From an uncultured bacterium (GTDB lineage Bacteria > Verrucomicrobiota > Kiritimatiellia > CAIVKH01), in assembly GCA_937958885.1 (NCBI GenBank), contig CALGMT010000030.1, forward strand, positions 1 through 57,245: a stretch of 57,245 bases of DNA, read 5' to 3'. The position numbers and the translations under genes were made by a program. Below, piece by piece: positions 41,852 to 50,884 of this stretch. The notes beneath the pieces are model-generated. The model was not told where the DNA came from. It was given only the letters and a program-made list of their open reading frames with translations, and did not search any database. Position 1 is the first letter of the stretch. Each line of letters opens with the position of its first letter.

Positions 41852-43353
41852 CACTTCAGCCCATTCAAGAATCGAGAGGCGCGCTCCTGCAGGAGCTTTC
41901 GTTTCGCCGCATCGAATGTATCCCATGTTTTGGCCATCATCGAGAGGCGATATTGCGCGGCGAAATAGTCGCGGTGCGCACCGATGAAATTCCAGAACAG
42001 CGCGTCCCAGGTCTCGCACCATGGGCCGCGCGGGAAATCGCTCATCCGCCGGATGTAGGCCGATCCCGAGAGATACGGCTTGGTGGCGAACACGCCACCA
42101 TCGGCGAAGAGGCCCATGTCGTACACATTCGGCACCATCACCCAATCGTAGGCATCGACGAACAGTTCCATAAACCAGCGATACGCGTCATCCGGGCGGA
42201 TGCCGCACAGCAGCATCGCGTTCGACACGATCATCAGCCGCTCGATGTGGTGGCACCAGCCGCGCGCGTTCACGCGGCGGATCACCGCGTCGAGCGGGTC
42301 GAGGCCGGTCGCGCCGTCGTAGAACGATTGCGGGATCGGCCGTGAGTGGCCCCAGAAATTCGACGTGCGCATCCGGACGCCCTCCAGCGCGTACAGCGCG
42401 CGGATGAACTCGCGCCACCCGATGAGCTGGCGGACAAAGCCCTCCAGCGAATTGAGCGGCACGCGCATCTCGCGCGCGAAGGCCAGCGCGCGATCCAGCA
42501 CCTCGCGCGGCGTGAGCAACCCGATGTTGAGCGCAGGCGTCAACACCGAGTGGAATAAAACCGGATGCTGCGCGGAGATTGCGTCCTCGTAGTCGCCGAA
42601 TTTCGCGAATCGGTGTTCCAAAAAGTCGTCGAGCGCGCGGCGCGCCGCGTCGGCGGTGACGGGAAACCAGAAATCGCGCGCGCGGCCGGGATGGGCGGGG
42701 AACTCGCGTTCGATCTCCTCCGCGAGCGGCGCATAGGCCGCAGGCAGCGCAGGTTCGGGAAACCGGGGCGGCGCGAGTCCGCGCGGCAATGGTTTGCGAT
42801 TCTCCCCGTCGAAACTCCATGCGCCGCCCGCGGGGCGGTCGCCCTCCATTAACACATTCAACCGCCGGCGCTGCGCCTGATAGAAATCCGCCATCAGATA
42901 GCGGCGCTTGCGCGCAAACACCTCCACCGCCCAATCCAAATCGGTCAGAAACATCGGCGTTGGGGCCGTATGCAACGCGACGCCGTGCCGCACCGCGCTT
43001 TCGCGCAAACGTTTTTCCAGCAGGAAATCGACCGGGTCGGCAAGGTGCGCCGCGCGAATCCCGACGCGCGCGAGATCGGCGATCAGGTCGCGCGCGGTTT
43101 CGTCCGGACGATACCGCCGAACCTCCACGCGAAAGCCCCGGCGTTCGAGCTGACGCGCGTAGGCCGCCATCGACGCGCGGTGCAGCAGCAATTTCTGTTT
43201 GTGAAACCGCGCGGGCGCATGGCGGTCGCCGAAGAACAGCGAATCCTCGACAAGCAACACCCGGCGCCCTTTTTCAAGCGATGGATGCCGTTCGAAGAGC
43301 TGATGCGGAAAGATGAGCGTGATCGCGTCCACACGAAATATTCGTGCCGACAC
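41851..43353 (-). CDS. Photolyase/cryptochrome-like protein (PhrB group) lacking Fe-S cysteines
   Basis: This 500-residue protein is related to bacterial (6-4) photolyases of the PhrB type. The N-terminal alpha/beta part starts TLIFPHQLFERHPSLEKG, and the FAD domain contains LNSLEGFVRQLIGWREFIRALY, NFWGHSRPIPQSFYDG, LMIVSNAMLLCGIRPDDAYRWFMELFVDAYDWVMVPNVYDMG and TKPYLSGSAYIRRMSDF. After that last segment the usual CxxC...C stretch that ligates the [4Fe-4S] cluster is replaced by PRGPWCETWDALFWNF, about ten residues shorter. The cluster is probably absent. The start is GTG, 9 bases after rhlE, with no clear ribosome site. Confidence 0.8.
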   Translation of the reverse strand: MSARIFRVDAITLIFPHQLFERHPSLEKGRRVLLVEDSLFFGDRHAPARFHKQKLLLHRASMAAYARQLERRGFRVEVRRYRPDETARDLIADLARVGIRAAHLADPVDFLLEKRLRESAVRHGVALHTAPTPMFLTDLDWAVEVFARKRRYLMADFYQAQRRRLNVLMEGDRPAGGAWSFDGENRKPLPRGLAPPRFPEPALPAAYAPLAEEIEREFPAHPGRARDFWFPVTADAARRALDDFLEHRFAKFGDYEDAISAQHPVLFHSVLTPALNIGLLTPREVLDRALAFAREMRVPLNSLEGFVRQLIGWREFIRALYALEGVRMRTSNFWGHSRPIPQSFYDGATGLDPLDAVIRRVNARGWCHHIERLMIVSNAMLLCGIRPDDAYRWFMELFVDAYDWVMVPNVYDMGLFADGGVFATKPYLSGSAYIRRMSDFPRGPWCETWDALFWNFIGAHRDYFAAQYRLSMMAKTWDTFDAAKRKLLQERASRFLNGLK

Positions 43354-43362
43354 AGGCGATCA

Positions 43363-44661
43363 TTACCGATCCCGTTTGCGTTTTCGGAAATGGAAGCCGA
43401 CGCGGGCGGCCTGTTTTGCGGGCGACGGCTTGAATCCGCGACCGTGCGCGCCAGGCGGCGGCCGGCGGGCGGCCGCGCCCTTCGCGTGTTGCGCGCTCGC
43501 ATCGTGGTGGGCGTGCTCGGTATCCACCGGGATCGGACGCCCAAGCAACCTTTCGATCGCGCGCAAGTCGTCGCGCTCCTCTGCGCTGCAGAACGAGATC
43601 GCGTCTCCGTCCTCGCCCGCGCGCGCAGTGCGGCCGATGCGGTGCACGTACGTTTCCGGCTCGTTCGGCAAATCGTAGTTGATCACATGCGTGATGCGGT
43701 CCACGTCCAGCCCGCGCGCGGCGATATCCGTTGCGACCAGCACGCGGATGCGCCCGTCGCGGAAGCCGGCCAGCGCGGCAGTCCGCGCGCCCTGGCCCTT
43801 GTTGCCGTGGATCGCGGCGACGGAGATGCCGGCCTGTTCCAGCTTGCGCGCGACCTTGTCTGCGCCGTGCTTGGTGCGGGTGAACACGACCACCTTGTCG
43901 AGCTGTTCCCGCGCGAGCAGGTCGGCGAGCAACGCGGGCTTGTTCGCCTTGTCCACGAACAGCACCTTCTGCACGATGCGCTCAACCGCGGGTTCGCCCG
44001 GCGCAATCGCGATCGTGACGGGGTCGTGCACGAGCGAATGGGCGAGCTCGCGCACTTCCGGCGGCATCGTCGCGGAAAACAGCAGCGCCTGCCGCTGGGG
44101 CGGGATGCGGCTGACGATCCGTCGCACATCGGGCAGGAACCCCATGTCGAGCATCCGGTCCGCCTCGTCGAGGATAACCACCTCGATTTCTTTCAAGTTC
44201 ACATGGCCCTGGTTCATCAGGTCGAGCAAGCGTCCGGGCGTGGCCACGAGGATGTCGAGCCCGCGCCGTGCGGCCTGGACCTGCGGATGCTGGCCGACCC
44301 CGCCGAATATCACCCAATGGTGCAGCCGCAGCCCGCGCCCGTAGGTGCGAATGCTGTCCCCGATCTGCGCCGCCAGCTCGCGTGTCGGCGCGAGGATCAG
44401 CGCGCGGGGATGGCCCGGAGTTGGCCGGCGGCGGCGTTCGACGAGACGCTGCAGAAGCGGCAGCGTGAATGCGGCGGTCTTGCCGGTACCCGTCTGTGCG
44501 CACCCGATCAGGTCGCGCCCTTGCAGCAAATACGGGATCGCCTCCGCCTGAATCGGGGTCGGCGTGTGATAGCCCTCCTGCGCGAGCGTCCGCTGCAATT
44601 CGGGCAGCAGCAGATCGAAAGGAGGTCTGGCGGTCGGCTCGGGGGCGGTCGATGAATGCAT
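43363..44661 (-). CDS. rhlE: DEAD-box RNA helicase (RhlE-like)
   Basis: This 432-residue helicase has all core motifs: Q-motif [56 protein letters not shown] in [25 protein letters not shown] and [13 protein letters not shown]. The C-terminal tail is basic and Gly/Pro-rich ([22 protein letters not shown]). It likely remodels structured RNA in the cytoplasm. AAGGA upstream fixes the start at 44661; a longer frame to 44850 crosses the adjacent repeat and is rejected. It heads an apparent five-gene operon down to 39109. Confidence 0.92.
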   Translation of the reverse strand: MHSSTAPEPTARPPFDLLLPELQRTLAQEGYHTPTPIQAEAIPYLLQGRDLIGCAQTGTGKTAAFTLPLLQRLVERRRRPTPGHPRALILAPTRELAAQIGDSIRTYGRGLRLHHWVIFGGVGQHPQVQAARRGLDILVATPGRLLDLMNQGHVNLKEIEVVILDEADRMLDMGFLPDVRRIVSRIPPQRQALLFSATMPPEVRELAHSLVHDPVTIAIAPGEPAVERIVQKVLFVDKANKPALLADLLAREQLDKVVVFTRTKHGADKVARKLEQAGISVAAIHGNKGQGARTAALAGFRDGRIRVLVATDIAARGLDVDRITHVINYDLPNEPETYVHRIGRTARAGEDGDAISFCSAEERDDLRAIERLLGRPIPVDTEHAHHDASAQHAKGAAARRPPPGAHGRGFKPSPAKQAARVGFHFRKRKRDR

Positions 44662-44727
44662 GAGAATCCTTGAAAAATGGCGCACCATGCGGGCGCCCGC
44701 CCCGGAAGTCAAGACTGCCGCACCATG

Positions 44728-45010
44728 AAAAGGGGTCAGTCCTTTATTCATGACGACAAGGGGCCACTCCTTTGCTCGCGCTGCGATTCGCGACCAACCG
44801 TCGGCTTTCGTGTCCGAAGGAGAGAGGGGCCACTCCGCACATTGGAACATTCTTGCACGAAAGCGGCGGCGAGTCGCGGTACGCGCCTGTTGAAAGACCT
44901 GAACGGCGCGACTGATAGTGACTCAATCGTCCATCTACTGGTGCTTTGGCTTGTACTTCGTCGATATCCCCATTACCTTTGATGTTAACATTCATCGTTT
45001 GACCCCTTTT
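44728..45010. mobile_element. MITE-like spacer bounded by an 11-bp inverted repeat
   Basis: AAAAGGGGTCA (44728-44738) and TGACCCCTTTT (45000-45010) are perfect 11-bp terminal inverted repeats of a 283-bp segment that fills most of the 391-bp spacer 44662-45052. Related words recur inside it (AAGGGGCCACTCC at 44758 and GAGGGGCCACTCC at 44825). The right end is the same unit as the tandem repeat at 17421. No intact transposase is present. Confidence 0.55.
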
Positions 45011-45052
45011 TGTTTACTCGTCACTCGTCCGTAAATGGGTTAAGCTGTTTGC

Positions 45053-45343
45053 ATGAAGACCATCGTTCACGTTCATGTACGGGTGAACCCTGAGGGCGTC
45101 GAGGCGTTCAAGGCCGCGACGCTCGCGAATGCGCGGGCGAGCCGGCAGGAGCCCGGCGTCGCGCGATTCGATGTCTATCAGCAACAGGACGATCCCACAC
45201 GATTCCTGCTCATCGAGGAATACCACACCGGCGATGCGCCCGCCGCGCACAAGGCCACCGCACACTACGCCGCGTGGCGCGACGCGGTCGCCCCGCTGAT
45301 GGCGGAAGAGCGGCGCAGCGTGAAGTACACGGAAGTCGAATGA
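45053..45343 (+). CDS. Antibiotic biosynthesis monooxygenase (ABM) domain protein
   Basis: This 96-residue protein has a dimeric alpha/beta ferredoxin-like fold of the ABM family. It shows [68 protein letters not shown] and a final strand. Members are small quinone or aldehyde-handling enzymes such as YgiN or LsrG. The exact reaction cannot be read. It overlaps the alcohol dehydrogenase by ATGA, so the two probably act on one substrate. Confidence 0.8.
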   Translation: MKTIVHVHVRVNPEGVEAFKAATLANARASRQEPGVARFDVYQQQDDPTRFLLIEEYHTGDAPAAHKATAHYAAWRDAVAPLMAEERRSVKYTEVE

Positions 45344-46476
45344 TTCCGTTTGAGTTCGCTACCGCGCAACGAATTCTCTTCGGCCGCGGCCGCGCTGCCG
45401 AACTGCCGGCGCTAGCCGCGTCGTTCGGCTCGCGCGTCGCGCTCGTCACCGGCGCCTCGCGCCGCCACGCCGACCGCGTGGCGGCGGCCTGCGTACTGCC
45501 CGTCGCGGGCGAGCCGACGTTCGATGCTGTGCGCGCGATGACCGATGCCGCGCGCTCGGCTCGTGCGGACGTTGTTGTTGCCATCGGCGGCGGCCGCGCG
45601 ATCGACGCGGGCAAAGCGCTCGCGATGCTGCTGACCAACGGCGGAGATCCGCTCGACTACGCGGAGGTCATCGGCGCGGGGAAACCGATCGCGGTGCCGC
45701 CCGCGCCGTTCGTCGCCGTACCGACCACCGCGGGCGCCGGATCCGAAGCGACGCGCAACGCGGTGCTGCGCGAACCCGCGCAGCGCATGAAAGTCAGCTT
45801 GCGCAGTCCGCTAATGCTGCCGCGCGTCGCGCTGATCGATCCAGAACTCGCGTTCGACCTGCCGCCCGGTCCGACCGCTGCTTGCGGAATGGATGCGCTC
45901 TCGCAACTGATCGAGCCGTTCCTGTCCTGCCGCGCCAATCCGCTGGCGGACGCGCTCTGCCGCGACGGCATTCCGCGCATCGCTCGCGCGCTGCCTCGCG
46001 CAGTGGAAAATGGGCGCGACGCGGAAGCGCGCGAGGAGCTTGCGCTCGCCGCGCTATACGGCGGAATCGCGCTGGCAAACGCGGGATTGGGCGCCGTGCA
46101 CGGACTCGCCGCGCCGATCGGGGGCGAATTCGACGCCCCGCACGGCGCGGTCTGCGCGGTGATGTTGCCCGGCGTGTTCGAAACAAATTTTTTACAGAGC
46201 ATGGAAGTTTCAAAAAAAGTTTTTACAGAGCATGGAAAATTCGGCGAGATCGCGCGCTTGCTGACCGGACGCGCGGACGCAACGCCGCGCGACGCTGCGG
46301 CGTGGTTGCGCGCATTGCGCGAGCGGTTGGGCATTCCGGGATTGTCCGCATACGGCGTACGCGCAGAGCACGCGCGCGCCCTCGCGGAAAAGGCGCAGCG
46401 GGCCAGTAGCATGAAGGGAAATCCGGTACCGCTGTCGGATGAGGCGTTGGAGCGGATCGTGGTGGACGCGTTGTGA
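45340..46476 (+). CDS. Iron-containing alcohol dehydrogenase family protein
   Basis: This 378-residue NAD(P)-dependent enzyme has [21 protein letters not shown] (nucleotide site) and [17 protein letters not shown]. Two of the usual metal-ligand regions are visible as [12 protein letters not shown] and [19 protein letters not shown]. The substrate is unknown. Around residues 282-300 the coding sequence becomes AT-rich and contains an 18-bp direct repeat, but the frame is intact and length is normal. It is translationally coupled to the ABM gene. Confidence 0.85.
   Translation: MIPFEFATAQRILFGRGRAAELPALAASFGSRVALVTGASRRHADRVAAACVLPVAGEPTFDAVRAMTDAARSARADVVVAIGGGRAIDAGKALAMLLTNGGDPLDYAEVIGAGKPIAVPPAPFVAVPTTAGAGSEATRNAVLREPAQRMKVSLRSPLMLPRVALIDPELAFDLPPGPTAACGMDALSQLIEPFLSCRANPLADALCRDGIPRIARALPRAVENGRDAEAREELALAALYGGIALANAGLGAVHGLAAPIGGEFDAPHGAVCAVMLPGVFETNFLQSMEVSKKVFTEHGKFGEIARLLTGRADATPRDAAAWLRALRERLGIPGLSAYGVRAEHARALAEKAQRASSMKGNPVPLSDEALERIVVDAL
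46189..46237. repeat. 18-bp direct repeat inside the alcohol dehydrogenase gene
   Basis: TTTTTACAGAGCATGGAA occurs at 46189-46206 and 46220-46237, offset by 31 bp, so the two copies are read in different frames (FLQSME and VFTEHG). The intervening sequence is A-rich. The segment codes for a loop before the helix GEIARLLTG. Confidence 0.85.
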
Positions 46477-46516
46477 GTGAGCGCACTCACCACTCGTCGA
46501 GCGCTGTAGTTTCACT

Positions 46517-46914
46517 GCTCAGCCGGGGAAGGTGTGAAATCAAAAATCTTCGGCGACGGAGCGCCGAAGCTACGGCATTCGAATAGCCAAAGAAAATGGA
46601 AGGGCGTGATCGCCGAGGCCGCTGAACTGATGAAAGTCGCCCTCACCCCAACCCTCTCCCACGCGGTGGGAGAGGGGGAAGCTGAAGACGCGGGCGCTGA
46701 CCGCGTCGATCATCGATCCGGCAAGGTCTTACTTGAGCTGCTGTTCCGCCGCTCAGCCGGCAGAAGTGTGAAATCAAAAATCTCCGGCGACGGAGCGCCG
46801 GAGCTACAGCATTTGAATAGCCAAAGAAAATGGAAGGGCGTGATCGCCGAGGCCGCTGAACTGATGAAAGTCGCCCTCACCCCAACCCTCTCCCACGCGG
46901 TGGGAGAGGGGGGC
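46517..46914. repeat. Direct 164-bp duplication with hairpins and REP palindromes
   Basis: The spacer 46477-46964 contains no credible gene. Copies 46517-46680 and 46751-46914 share over 90% of bases by eye. Each has a stem-loop (46548-46569; 46782-46803) and a REP-like palindrome (46652-46676; 46886-46910). A 144-codon frame across both copies is an artefact of the repetition. Confidence 0.88.
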
Positions 46915-46964
46915 GAAGATGCACTCGGCGGGCGCGTCAGGATGGTGAAGCGCCCGCGTCCGCG

Positions 46965-48197
46965 CTAAATGCGCTTAAGCGCGGCAGCCGCGCGCGCGAG
47001 GATGCGGCGAGCACATTCGGTCTTGTTCAATGTGCCCCATTCTTCGGATTCCGCATCCGGCGAAATCCAAGTGTAGGAACCCGACTCGCCACCGAGCGCA
47101 TCCAACGCGTTGAGCACAATGCCGTCGAATTTCTTCTTCTTCATCTTCGCAGCGGCTTTCGCCGGGCCGTCGTGCGTTTGCAGCGCAAATCCAATCGCGA
47201 CTTGGCCGGACCGTTTGTGCGTGTTCAAGGTCGCGGCGACGTCGGGCGTGGGTTCAAGTTGAATGGTCAGCGGAGCGTCGGTTTTGGGTAATTTCTCGCC
47301 GACGGCAGCAGCGGGACGATAGTCGGCGACGGCGGCGGCGTAGATGACGATGTCCGCGCGATCGAACCGCGCATGCGCGGCGGCGAGCAATTCGTCCGCG
47401 CTGACGATCCGCGTGATTTCGATGCGCGGGCCGCGCGGGAGGTTTTCGTCCGCGACGGGGCCGGTGACGAAGTCCACGTCCGCGCCGGCTTCGGCGGCGG
47501 CCAGCGCGAGCGCGCGGCCCATCTTGCCGCTGCTCGGGTTTCCAATGTAGCGGACGGGGTCGAAGTGCTCGCGCGTGGGACCGGAGAGGATCAGGACGCG
47601 GCGTCCGGCCAGCGGGCGCGGGGCGCGCAGCCGCGCGAGTGCGCGCTCGGCGATGTCGGCCGGTTCGGTCATACGGCCTTCACCTTCCATGCCGCACGCC
47701 AGCGCGCCGGACTCGGGGCCGATCCGTATCCATCCGCGCGCTTCGAGCGCGCGCACGTTTTCCTGCACAACCGGGTTGCGCCACATCTCGACGTTCATCG
47801 CGGGGCAGCACACGCGCAGACAATCGGCGGGCAGGGAGAGCGCGCACGCGGAGACGAGATCCGGCGCGAGGCCGCGCGCGATTTTGGCGATACTGTTCGC
47901 GGTGGCGGGCAGGAGGATGAAGGCATCCGCGCGGGTGGCGGGATAGAGGTGCGGATACGCGGCGTCGCCCGCGGCCGATCCGTCCGGGATCAGGCGGTCG
48001 AGGACGGGCCGTCCGGTAACGGCGGCAAAGGTGAGCGGCGCGACGAATGCGCGCGCGGCGTCGGTCAGGGCAACGTGAACTTCACAGCCGGCCTTGCGCA
48101 GCCGGCTGGCGACCTCGACGGCTTTATAGGCGGCAATACCGCCGCAGATGCCGAGGAGGATGAGCGGCGCGCGTTCGGAGGGGGGCTCGCTATTCAT
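46965..48197 (-). CDS. coaBC: Phosphopantothenoylcysteine decarboxylase/synthetase CoaBC
   Basis: This 410-residue bifunctional enzyme of coenzyme A synthesis has both parts. The CoaC flavin domain has GICGGIAAYKAVEVASRLRK, LLPATANSIAKIARGLAPDL and CPAMNVEMW, and the substrate flap ALACGMEGEGRM. The CoaB domain has SGPTREHFDPVRYIGNPSSGKMG, YAAAVADYRPAA and IGFALQTHDG. It makes 4'-phosphopantetheine from phosphopantothenate and cysteine. No rpoZ or dfp-linked dut gene is adjacent. Confidence 0.95.
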   Translation of the reverse strand: MNSEPPSERAPLILLGICGGIAAYKAVEVASRLRKAGCEVHVALTDAARAFVAPLTFAAVTGRPVLDRLIPDGSAAGDAAYPHLYPATRADAFILLPATANSIAKIARGLAPDLVSACALSLPADCLRVCCPAMNVEMWRNPVVQENVRALEARGWIRIGPESGALACGMEGEGRMTEPADIAERALARLRAPRPLAGRRVLILSGPTREHFDPVRYIGNPSSGKMGRALALAAAEAGADVDFVTGPVADENLPRGPRIEITRIVSADELLAAAHARFDRADIVIYAAAVADYRPAAAVGEKLPKTDAPLTIQLEPTPDVAATLNTHKRSGQVAIGFALQTHDGPAKAAAKMKKKKFDGIVLNALDALGGESGSYTWISPDAESEEWGTLNKTECARRILARAAAALKRI

Positions 48198-48261
48198 TTG
48201 ATGATATGATGCCCGTGCGCACGGCGCGGCTCAAGGATGGAGATGGGGGGCGCGGGCGGAG

Positions 48262-49701
48262 TCACAGGTAGGGCCAAAACAGGCGCGCGATGCCGTCGCG
48301 GAGGCGAATGGGAAGCGGTCGGGCGTCAAGTTCGGCAAGGGTGGTTTGGCGGGCGCCCGCGATTTTTTCGTCGAGCCGGGCGTTGAGGTCGGCGGCGAGT
48401 TGCGGGCTGTAGCATTCGAGATTGAACTCGAAGTTCAGGCGCAGCGAGCGCGCGTCCCAGTTGCCGGAGCCGATGAGCGACCACGCATCGTCCACGACGA
48501 ATATTTTGGTATGGTCGAACGGGGGCGGTGTGCGCCAAACGCGGCAGCCGCGTTCGACGACTTGCCAGAGCTGGGCCTGGCAGGCCCAGCCGACAGTGCG
48601 CAGGTTGTTGCGGAGCGGGATCACGATATCGACCTCGACGCCGCGCGCGACGCAGGTGTTCAGCGCGCTGACGAGGCTGGCGTCGGGCAGGAAATACGGG
48701 GTCGCGATGCGGACGCGCGAGCGCGCGCAGGCGAGGGCGGCCAACAGAACGGAGCGCAACTTGTCGCGATCCTCGTCGGGTCCGTCGGTGATCCCGCGGA
48801 CGAGGATGTTGCCGCGCGCGGGGGGCTCGGCGAACCACGGCGCGCCGGCGAGGCGTTCACCGGTGGTGAAGGCCCAGTCTTCGGCGAACGCTTGCTGAAG
48901 CTGTGTGACGATGGGGCCTTCGACGCGGAAGTGCAGGTCCTGCACCGCATCGCGCCCGCCGTCGGCGAGCACGTTGTTGTGTCGGATGTTCATGCCGCCG
49001 GTGAAGCCGATTACGCCGTCGATCACGAGGAGTTTCCGGTGATTGCGCAGGTTGATGTAGGGCATGCGCCAGTGGAAGAAGGTCGGCATGAAGGCGGCTG
49101 CGCGCACGCCGCGTTTTTGGAGCGCGCCGTAAATCGTGGGGAAGGAGTAGCGCGCGCCGACATCGTCGATGAGCACGCGGACTTCCACGCCGCGCGCGAC
49201 GGCGGCGCCCAGCGCGTCGGCGAACCGAAGGCCGGACCGGTCGTGCGCGAAAATGTACGTGGAGAGCGTGATGCTGCCGGCGGCCCGCTCGATGGCTTCC
49301 AGCATCGCGGGATACGCCTCGTCGCCGTTGCGGAGCGGGTGTATCGAGTTTCCGTCGAGCAGCGGGTTGCCGGTGATGCGCTGGACGGCGAGCGCGAGGG
49401 GTCGTAGATCCTCCAGACCGGTGCCGAGCCGCGGCGCTACTATGCTTGCATCGGGCGTGGTATGCGCAGCGAGGCCAGCGCGGTGTCGCAGCAGAATAGC
49501 GCGGCGTTGGATACGGTTGATGCCGAGGAAAAAGTAGAGTGCCGCGCCGGCGATCGGGAACAGCAGGATCAATCCGATCCACGTGGTCGCGGACCGTGGG
49601 TCGCGTTTGTAGAGAACTGCATGACCGGCCGCCCAGATGTCGATGCCGAGCACCAAAGCGGCGGTGAGATGCGGCCAAGCATTCTGCAGCCACTCGATCA
49701 T
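48262..49701 (-). CDS. cls: Cardiolipin synthase
   Basis: This 479-residue phospholipase-D-family enzyme has two N-terminal membrane helices (LTAALVLGIDIWAAGHAVL and TTWIGLILLFPIAGAALYFF). Two HKD motifs follow, HRKLLVIDG and HTKIFVVDDAWSLIGSGNWD. It condenses phosphatidylglycerol molecules to cardiolipin at the inner membrane. The ATG at 49701 starts directly before the first helix; the frame extends to 49848 but that part reads as spacer. Confidence 0.9.
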   Translation of the reverse strand: MIEWLQNAWPHLTAALVLGIDIWAAGHAVLYKRDPRSATTWIGLILLFPIAGAALYFFLGINRIQRRAILLRHRAGLAAHTTPDASIVAPRLGTGLEDLRPLALAVQRITGNPLLDGNSIHPLRNGDEAYPAMLEAIERAAGSITLSTYIFAHDRSGLRFADALGAAVARGVEVRVLIDDVGARYSFPTIYGALQKRGVRAAAFMPTFFHWRMPYINLRNHRKLLVIDGVIGFTGGMNIRHNNVLADGGRDAVQDLHFRVEGPIVTQLQQAFAEDWAFTTGERLAGAPWFAEPPARGNILVRGITDGPDEDRDKLRSVLLAALACARSRVRIATPYFLPDASLVSALNTCVARGVEVDIVIPLRNNLRTVGWACQAQLWQVVERGCRVWRTPPPFDHTKIFVVDDAWSLIGSGNWDARSLRLNFEFNLECYSPQLAADLNARLDEKIAGARQTTLAELDARPLPIRLRDGIARLFWPYL

Positions 49702-49799
49702 GCGCGGATCATAGCACACAACCGGCACGTCGAGCGAAGGGTTGCGCCTTGCGGCGGGCGGGTGGATCGGAGTCTCAATTGAGTTATCGAGTAAAACAC

Positions 49800-50762
49800 A
49801 TGGCACAAGGCGGGCAACCAGAGGGGGAGGTCCCCCGCTATTTGGCAAACTACAATCGCACCGCGCTGGCGCTATCGGCTGCGTATTTGCTGATTTGTTC
49901 CATCTATATCGTCCTGTCGGATCGCTGGGTGGGATATCTTACGCGTTCGACCGAAGAGCAAGTACTATTCCAGACCTACAAGGGAATCGCGTTCGTCGCG
50001 TTTTCCGCGGCGCTGATTTTTGCGATGGCCCGCAAGTTGTTGCAACGAATGGCTGCCGACCAACGTCGATTGCGCGAACAACAGCAATCGCTGATAGAAG
50101 CCGAGCGGCGCGCGACTGCCGGGCTCATGGCCCATGCGATTGCGCATGATATGAACAATGTGCTGACGGTCGGGATGGCAAACGTCGAACTTTTACGTTC
50201 CGCAGCAAAGCTCGATAACGAGGCTGGCGAGATGCTAAACGACATTGGTTTTTCATTTGAGCGGCTGCACGATATGACACGCCGCATGTCGCGCATTGGG
50301 CATGCAGCGGATCAACAACCTGCCGAGAAAGCGGATCTGATGGACATCGCGAGGCGGGTGGTCCAATTGGCAAAGCGCCATCGGTTGGCTGATCGCTGTG
50401 CAATCGCTGTGAGCGGCCCAGATCAGTTGCCGTGTTTGCTGCACGTCTCCCAGATGCAGGATATCCTGCAGAACCTGTTGTTCAACGCAATCGAGGCGGT
50501 CAACGGCGAGGGGCGCGTGGAAATCCGCGTGACGGCGGGTCCGCGCGAGCACACGATCGAAGTGCACGACAGCGGACCCGGCGTTCCGCCGGAGCGGCGC
50601 GCGCAGATTTTCGAGGCGATGTACTCCACAAAGCCCAGCGGCATGGGTCTCGGTTTGATGTCCGTGAAGGCCGCCGTGAAGACGCACCGGGGACGCGTCG
50701 AGGTGGCCGAGTCGCCGCTCGGCGGCGCCTGTTTCCGCGTTGCGGTGCCGGCGCATTTATAA
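49800..50762 (+). CDS. Orphan membrane sensor histidine kinase
   Basis: This 320-residue kinase has two membrane helices (about 23-43 and 60-80). The phosphorylation box is LMAHAIAHDMNNVLTVG with the histidine in AHDMNN. The ATPase domain has LLFNAIEAVNG (N box), VHDSGPGVPPERR (G1) and KPSGMGLGLMSVKAAV (G2). The sensor part is minimal, essentially just the two helices with a short loop between. No response regulator is adjacent on either side. The start at 49800 is chosen because the part upstream in the frame reads as spacer. Confidence 0.85.
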   Translation: MAQGGQPEGEVPRYLANYNRTALALSAAYLLICSIYIVLSDRWVGYLTRSTEEQVLFQTYKGIAFVAFSAALIFAMARKLLQRMAADQRRLREQQQSLIEAERRATAGLMAHAIAHDMNNVLTVGMANVELLRSAAKLDNEAGEMLNDIGFSFERLHDMTRRMSRIGHAADQQPAEKADLMDIARRVVQLAKRHRLADRCAIAVSGPDQLPCLLHVSQMQDILQNLLFNAIEAVNGEGRVEIRVTAGPREHTIEVHDSGPGVPPERRAQIFEAMYSTKPSGMGLGLMSVKAAVKTHRGRVEVAESPLGGACFRVAVPAHL

Positions 50763-50884
50763 GACAATCGTCGACTGCTGTGGGCGGCATCATGCTAGAA
50801 ATTTATGAGATTGGATGGCGTCCCTTGCAGAGGGGGCAACCTGTGTAGTAATGGTTAAAGAGTATTTATAAGCTGATTATTATT

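Noticed and set aside
44744-44995. 83-codon - strand frame beginning MNVNIKGNGD
   Set aside because: Its start lies inside the dispersed repeat unit and no motif is seen; considered part of the MITE-like element.
46534-46968. 144-codon frame with two near-identical halves
   Set aside because: It is produced by the 164-bp direct duplication and runs through REP palindromes; there is no ribosome site.
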